A stretch of DNA of 10,174 nt. Source: CAZROT01 sp964601895. GTDB lineage: Bacteria; Pseudomonadota; Gammaproteobacteria; Enterobacterales; Enterobacteriaceae. The notes beneath the pieces were generated by a model. The model was not told where the DNA came from and did not search any database. It was given only the letters and a program-made list of their open reading frames with translations. Shown piece by piece: positions 7,449 to 10,174 of the stretch. Each line of letters opens with the position of its first letter. The first letter of the stretch is position 1. The translations under genes were made by a program, and so were the position numbers. The stretch covers positions 1-10,174 of the forward strand of contig CAZROT010000027.1 in NCBI GenBank assembly GCA_964601895.1, written 5' to 3'.

Positions 7449-10174
7449 TTGAGCTTGACTTGATAATAGAATGTTTCTTTGGCACCTGTTGAAAATCTTT
7501 CTTCATCCCATTTTTCGGGCTGGACATACCAACACTGAGAAACTTTGAAAAGTGAGCAGAAAATGGCAGTTGATATCGTTTGATATTTTGACCCAGTAAG
7601 TGCAATTTCAAAAGGAAAATTATTAACCATAAAATAGGTGTAATAGTCTTTAGCAAGCTGAGCCAAAATTCCGTTTATATCGTTTTCTTGAATTTCGTGG
7701 ACATCGGCATTGTTATATTTTCTAAGAGCAAAACTTGCTGCTATTCTTGATAGATCTTCTCTAGGAGTGGTTCCTTTAGGTATCACAATATTGATTTTGT
7801 CATAGTCTCGATTATCGAGTAGGTTGTATAATCTTTCATGTTTAGCAGAAGCAAAAGAAAACAAGACCCTAGGATCTGAAATATTTGTATAATGAGGTAA
7901 TAGATTAATAATATTATATACTCCTGATTCCCCCTTCAGAAGCTTTGATACTTCATTGAGCAGATCAGAAGTATCCTTATTAGTTTTCTTAGAAAGAACT
8001 TTTTTAATATCCCTATCCAATGGATAAATATTTTGAGGCTCTGTAAGGGATAGATAAACAATTTTGTTATTAATCAGAGAACTTTTTAAAACTTCAAAAA
8101 TGACACCTTTTGGCAATCCTGTAACGTCACAAAGAACATTCCCCGAAAGGTTGATCTTCCCTTTCCTAAAATCTTCAAATTTTACTTTAACGGCATTGGT
8201 AACCCCCCGTTTCCTAAACTCTTGAATAATTTCTTTTGACTTTCCTACTTTAGCAAACTGAATAAAAACGACTTTTTTGGGCATTAATTCAGCCAATTCT
8301 ATCGCAGATTTAAGTGTTGCATCTTCAAACCCTAAGCCCATGACAATAACATCTATATCAATTTTAGTAACCTGAGTTTTATTTAACTGGGAAATAATCG
8401 GTAGCTTGTTTAGGATAAACGAAAAATCTAAACTTTCCTTTTTCTCCACTTCATTATCTTCTGAAAGTTCATTTTCAAATAGGCCTAATTGGGAAGGCCC
8501 AGAAAGAATAATCTCGGCTTTTTCAACAATTGCTTGTTTTTCAGATAGCAGTCCATTCAGTTCTTCTTCACCTATTGAGTTCAGATTATTTATAAGTATT
8601 TCTTTCCCTTTTTTGGGGTTTTCAAGCCAGTCAGCCAAAGCTTTTCCTGATAACTCAAATCTATCTGCACTTGAAAGACCAATGTGTTTGCTTACGCCAT
8701 ACAATTTTCTGAAGACGAGTTTGAATTGTTGTTGAGGTTTTAATCCTTGTCTATTAGTCCGTGAAGCTGCGGGCCCCCCTTGGAAATTGAAAATACCGTT
8801 ATCAATTAACTCTCTAACTTGTTCATATTGTCTCTTTTTGTCACCATACGTAATGTTGATGAAAATCGAAGTATATTGCCGAAGTTCATGCCTAGTACTC
8901 TTAGATTTTTTTACAGATGATTGTAAGAGCATATGATGGGACGCATCAGCAAAGGACTCAACGAAATCCAAAAATCTGGTATCTCGTCTGTTCAGATCGT
9001 ACAACCGTGAATTGCATAGTTCAAGGAAACATTGATTTTGAACTTCTTTATCAACTGGAAATTTCCTTCCGTTTTTGATTCGCCTGATAATATGCTCATA
9101 TAGAGTTATCACATCGCCCAAATCACCAACACATACAGCCGTTAATGCCGACATACCATGATAGATGCCTTTCTTCTCAGATCCTTTTTCCTTTTTAACA
9201 ATGCTCTCGGCAATGGACTTTAATGTAGCATCCCCAAGAATTGCGGAAGGTCTAATATTCTTTGGGTGTTGAGCATGAAATTTTGATCTTTTATAGAGAA
9301 TTTCTTCAATGAATTGCTTACCCTCATTTGGATTTTCATGAACAATTCTGTTAACTTCCTCACCCAAATCGAATACAGTATAGTCACGTCCAATCTTAGC
9401 TTGTGATTTATTCCCTGGTGCCTTAATTACCATTTCCAAGGTCTGCGCTTCAGTAGTAAATTTCACTGCACATGACTCATCTTGAAACAGCAATTCTGAA
9501 ATGAGCTTTAAAATATTCTTATCGCCAAGGTATCTAGTAGAAAGATCGTCAAGTAGGAAGTAAATATAAAAATTTGAGAGAAGTGGAGATGCCTTTCTGA
9601 CTGATTCCGCTAGTTGTGGGAAAGCGATTTTGGGATGAACTTTAATTCTAAAAGTATCCATACCATCGCTTAAGGAGTTTAAATATTTCTTTAACTTAAT
9701 TTCAAGGTCATAATCACTTGTGATATCATCTATTTCGGAAGAATCCTTTATTAGACTCTTTAAGACTGAAGCAATTGGTTTGTAAAAGTCACTTCTTACG
9801 GACACAGAAACCTCAGTCATCTCATCTTTTAAATGACGAATGGCATAAATTGATTGGATGGCATATGCTATGAAAAGTTTTGAATAAGGCTCAAAAATTT
9901 CAATATTTTCATTCTTTTTGATATGACTGTCAAATTCCAGTAATTTTACACAAGAGACATAAAGTCCAATATAGCTTTCCTCCTTTAATCGATTTATGAT
10001 TTTGCTTTTATTATTTTTTTCTGTTTCATTTTGATATCGAATTCGAGCATGAAATTCTAAGGCTCTTAATAACATAGTCTTCCCGCATCCTCTCATACCG
10101 GTAATAACTTGTGGGCCTCTCACGTTGATCCTATTGAGCCAATTATCATTTTTATCGACAATTAAACTGGGTAT
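7445..10174 (-). CDS. ORC/STAND-like P-loop ATPase with C-terminal Rossmann-like region (5' partial)
   Basis: First gene of the operon, cut by the right edge. The first in-window start is a GTG at 10121-10123, but the frame stays open for 17 more codons to base 10174 (ending NDNWLNRIN before the GTG). The Walker A lies only about 9 residues after that GTG, so the real start is probably outside. Numbering from the GTG: Walker A GMRGCGKT at 9-16; Walker B FLLDDLS near 189-195 with paired Asp 192-193; sensor-1-like strand VKFTTEA near 220-226; a GDLGDVITLYE segment near 333-343 resembling the end of the ATPase module of ORC/Cdc6-like proteins. Residues about 410-500 look like a winged helix (VRELIDNGIFNF, then RFELSGKALADWL). 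A polar linker (about 505-580) leads to an alpha/beta region (585-892). Expected role is an ATP-driven sensor or switch; its target is unknown. The TGA stop overlaps the next start as ATGA. Sampled lines are 27-33% GC, below the next two genes. ATPase call is firm; family and C-terminal function are tentative. Confidence 0.85.
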   Translation of the reverse strand: MPSLIVDKNDNWLNRINVRGPQVITGMRGCGKTMLLRALEFHARIRYQNETEKNNKSKIINRLKEESYIGLYVSCVKLLEFDSHIKKNENIEIFEPYSKLFIAYAIQSIYAIRHLKDEMTEVSVSVRSDFYKPIASVLKSLIKDSSEIDDITSDYDLEIKLKKYLNSLSDGMDTFRIKVHPKIAFPQLAESVRKASPLLSNFYIYFLLDDLSTRYLGDKNILKLISELLFQDESCAVKFTTEAQTLEMVIKAPGNKSQAKIGRDYTVFDLGEEVNRIVHENPNEGKQFIEEILYKRSKFHAQHPKNIRPSAILGDATLKSIAESIVKKEKGSEKKGIYHGMSALTAVCVGDLGDVITLYEHIIRRIKNGRKFPVDKEVQNQCFLELCNSRLYDLNRRDTRFLDFVESFADASHHMLLQSSVKKSKSTRHELRQYTSIFINITYGDKKRQYEQVRELIDNGIFNFQGGPAASRTNRQGLKPQQQFKLVFRKLYGVSKHIGLSSADRFELSGKALADWLENPKKGKEILINNLNSIGEEELNGLLSEKQAIVEKAEIILSGPSQLGLFENELSEDNEVEKKESLDFSFILNKLPIISQLNKTQVTKIDIDVIVMGLGFEDATLKSAIELAELMPKKVVFIQFAKVGKSKEIIQEFRKRGVTNAVKVKFEDFRKGKINLSGNVLCDVTGLPKGVIFEVLKSSLINNKIVYLSLTEPQNIYPLDRDIKKVLSKKTNKDTSDLLNEVSKLLKGESGVYNIINLLPHYTNISDPRVLFSFASAKHERLYNLLDNRDYDKINIVIPKGTTPREDLSRIAASFALRKYNNADVHEIQENDINGILAQLAKDYYTYFMVNNFPFEIALTGSKYQTISTAIFCSLFKVSQCWYVQPEKWDEERFSTGAKETFYYQVKLK
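7448..8371 (-). other. C-terminal Rossmann-like region of the ORC-like ATPase
   Basis: This is the last third (about residues 585-892) of the first gene, separated from the ATPase by a charged linker. It reads as alternating hydrophobic strands and helices: DVIVMGLGFEDATL, then KKVVFIQFAK, VLCDVTGLPKGVI, NKIVYLSLTEP, KINIVIPKGTTPRED and finally EIALTGSKYQTISTAIF. Glycine-rich turns after strands and a late TGSK-type motif followed by a helix recall Rossmann-like sensor domains of the CARF/SAVED kind, in which a TGGTK-type motif is common. The likeness is by eye only. It could equally be a nucleoside- or nucleotide-processing effector or a degenerate fold with a scaffolding role. No transmembrane segment, TIR-like signature or obvious nuclease triad was seen. 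Confidence 0.4.

Noticed and set aside
7441..7656. 71-codon minus-strand reading frame in another phase near the end of the ORC-like ATPase
   Set aside because: It lies wholly inside the ATPase coding frame, which keeps a clear strand-helix pattern and the TGSK motif there. The short frame has no recognisable domain and no ribosome binding site.
8406..8735. 109-codon plus-strand reading frame rich in Ser and Phe
   Set aside because: It is antisense to the ATPase linker; the Ser/Phe richness is what the complement of Lys/Glu-rich codons gives. No start signal or homology pattern is seen.
30..10174. CRISPR array, insertion sequence, tRNA or attachment-site repeat within the window
   Set aside because: Nothing with regular spaced repeats, transposase motifs, terminal inverted repeats or a tRNA cloverleaf was noticed, and almost every base is inside one of the five genes.

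Overview
The window is almost wall-to-wall coding on the minus strand. It holds five co-directional genes that overlap or nearly touch, and together they look like one multi-gene anti-phage or restriction-like operon. The organism is probably a Bacteroidota-type or similar AT-rich bacterium. This rests on AT-rich DNA, several start codons with no Shine-Dalgarno sequence (AT-rich leaders instead) and heavy use of overlapping starts and stops. No rRNA, tRNA or housekeeping gene is present to confirm the taxon.

Reading in the direction of transcription, from right to left: (1) 10174-7445 is a large ORC/STAND-like P-loop ATPase with a winged-helix-like middle and an extra Rossmann-like C-terminal region; its 5' end lies beyond the window. 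(2) 7448-5979 is a GHKL (MORC/MutL/Hsp90-type) ATPase. (3) 5971-3164 is a Z1-domain superfamily 2 helicase-like ATPase. (4) 3177-2173 is a PD-(D/E)XK nuclease-fold protein of the DUF4420 type. (5) 2180-30 is an AIPR (abortive infection phage resistance) family protein. The junctions are a 4-bp ATGA overlap, a 7-bp gap, a 14-bp overlap and an 8-bp overlap, so one transcript with coupled translation is the simplest reading. Only bases 1-29 lie outside genes, and nothing recognisable was seen there.

Genes 2-5 match a gene set that comparative genomics has linked to restriction-modification-like defence (GHKL/MORC + Z1 + PD-(D/E)XK + AIPR), where the neighbours are often a cytosine methyltransferase and sometimes a Vsr-type endonuclease. 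Here the place next to the GHKL gene is taken by the ORC-like ATPase with its C-terminal Rossmann-like region, and no methyltransferase is in view. My working model is inference: the ORC-like protein senses or licenses, the GHKL and Z1 ATPases form a DNA clamp and translocase, the PD-(D/E)XK protein cuts, and AIPR contributes a further effector or recognition step. Base composition is uneven: sampled lines in genes 1 and 5 are about 27-33% GC, against about 38-48% in genes 2 and 3, which suggests a mosaic assembly.
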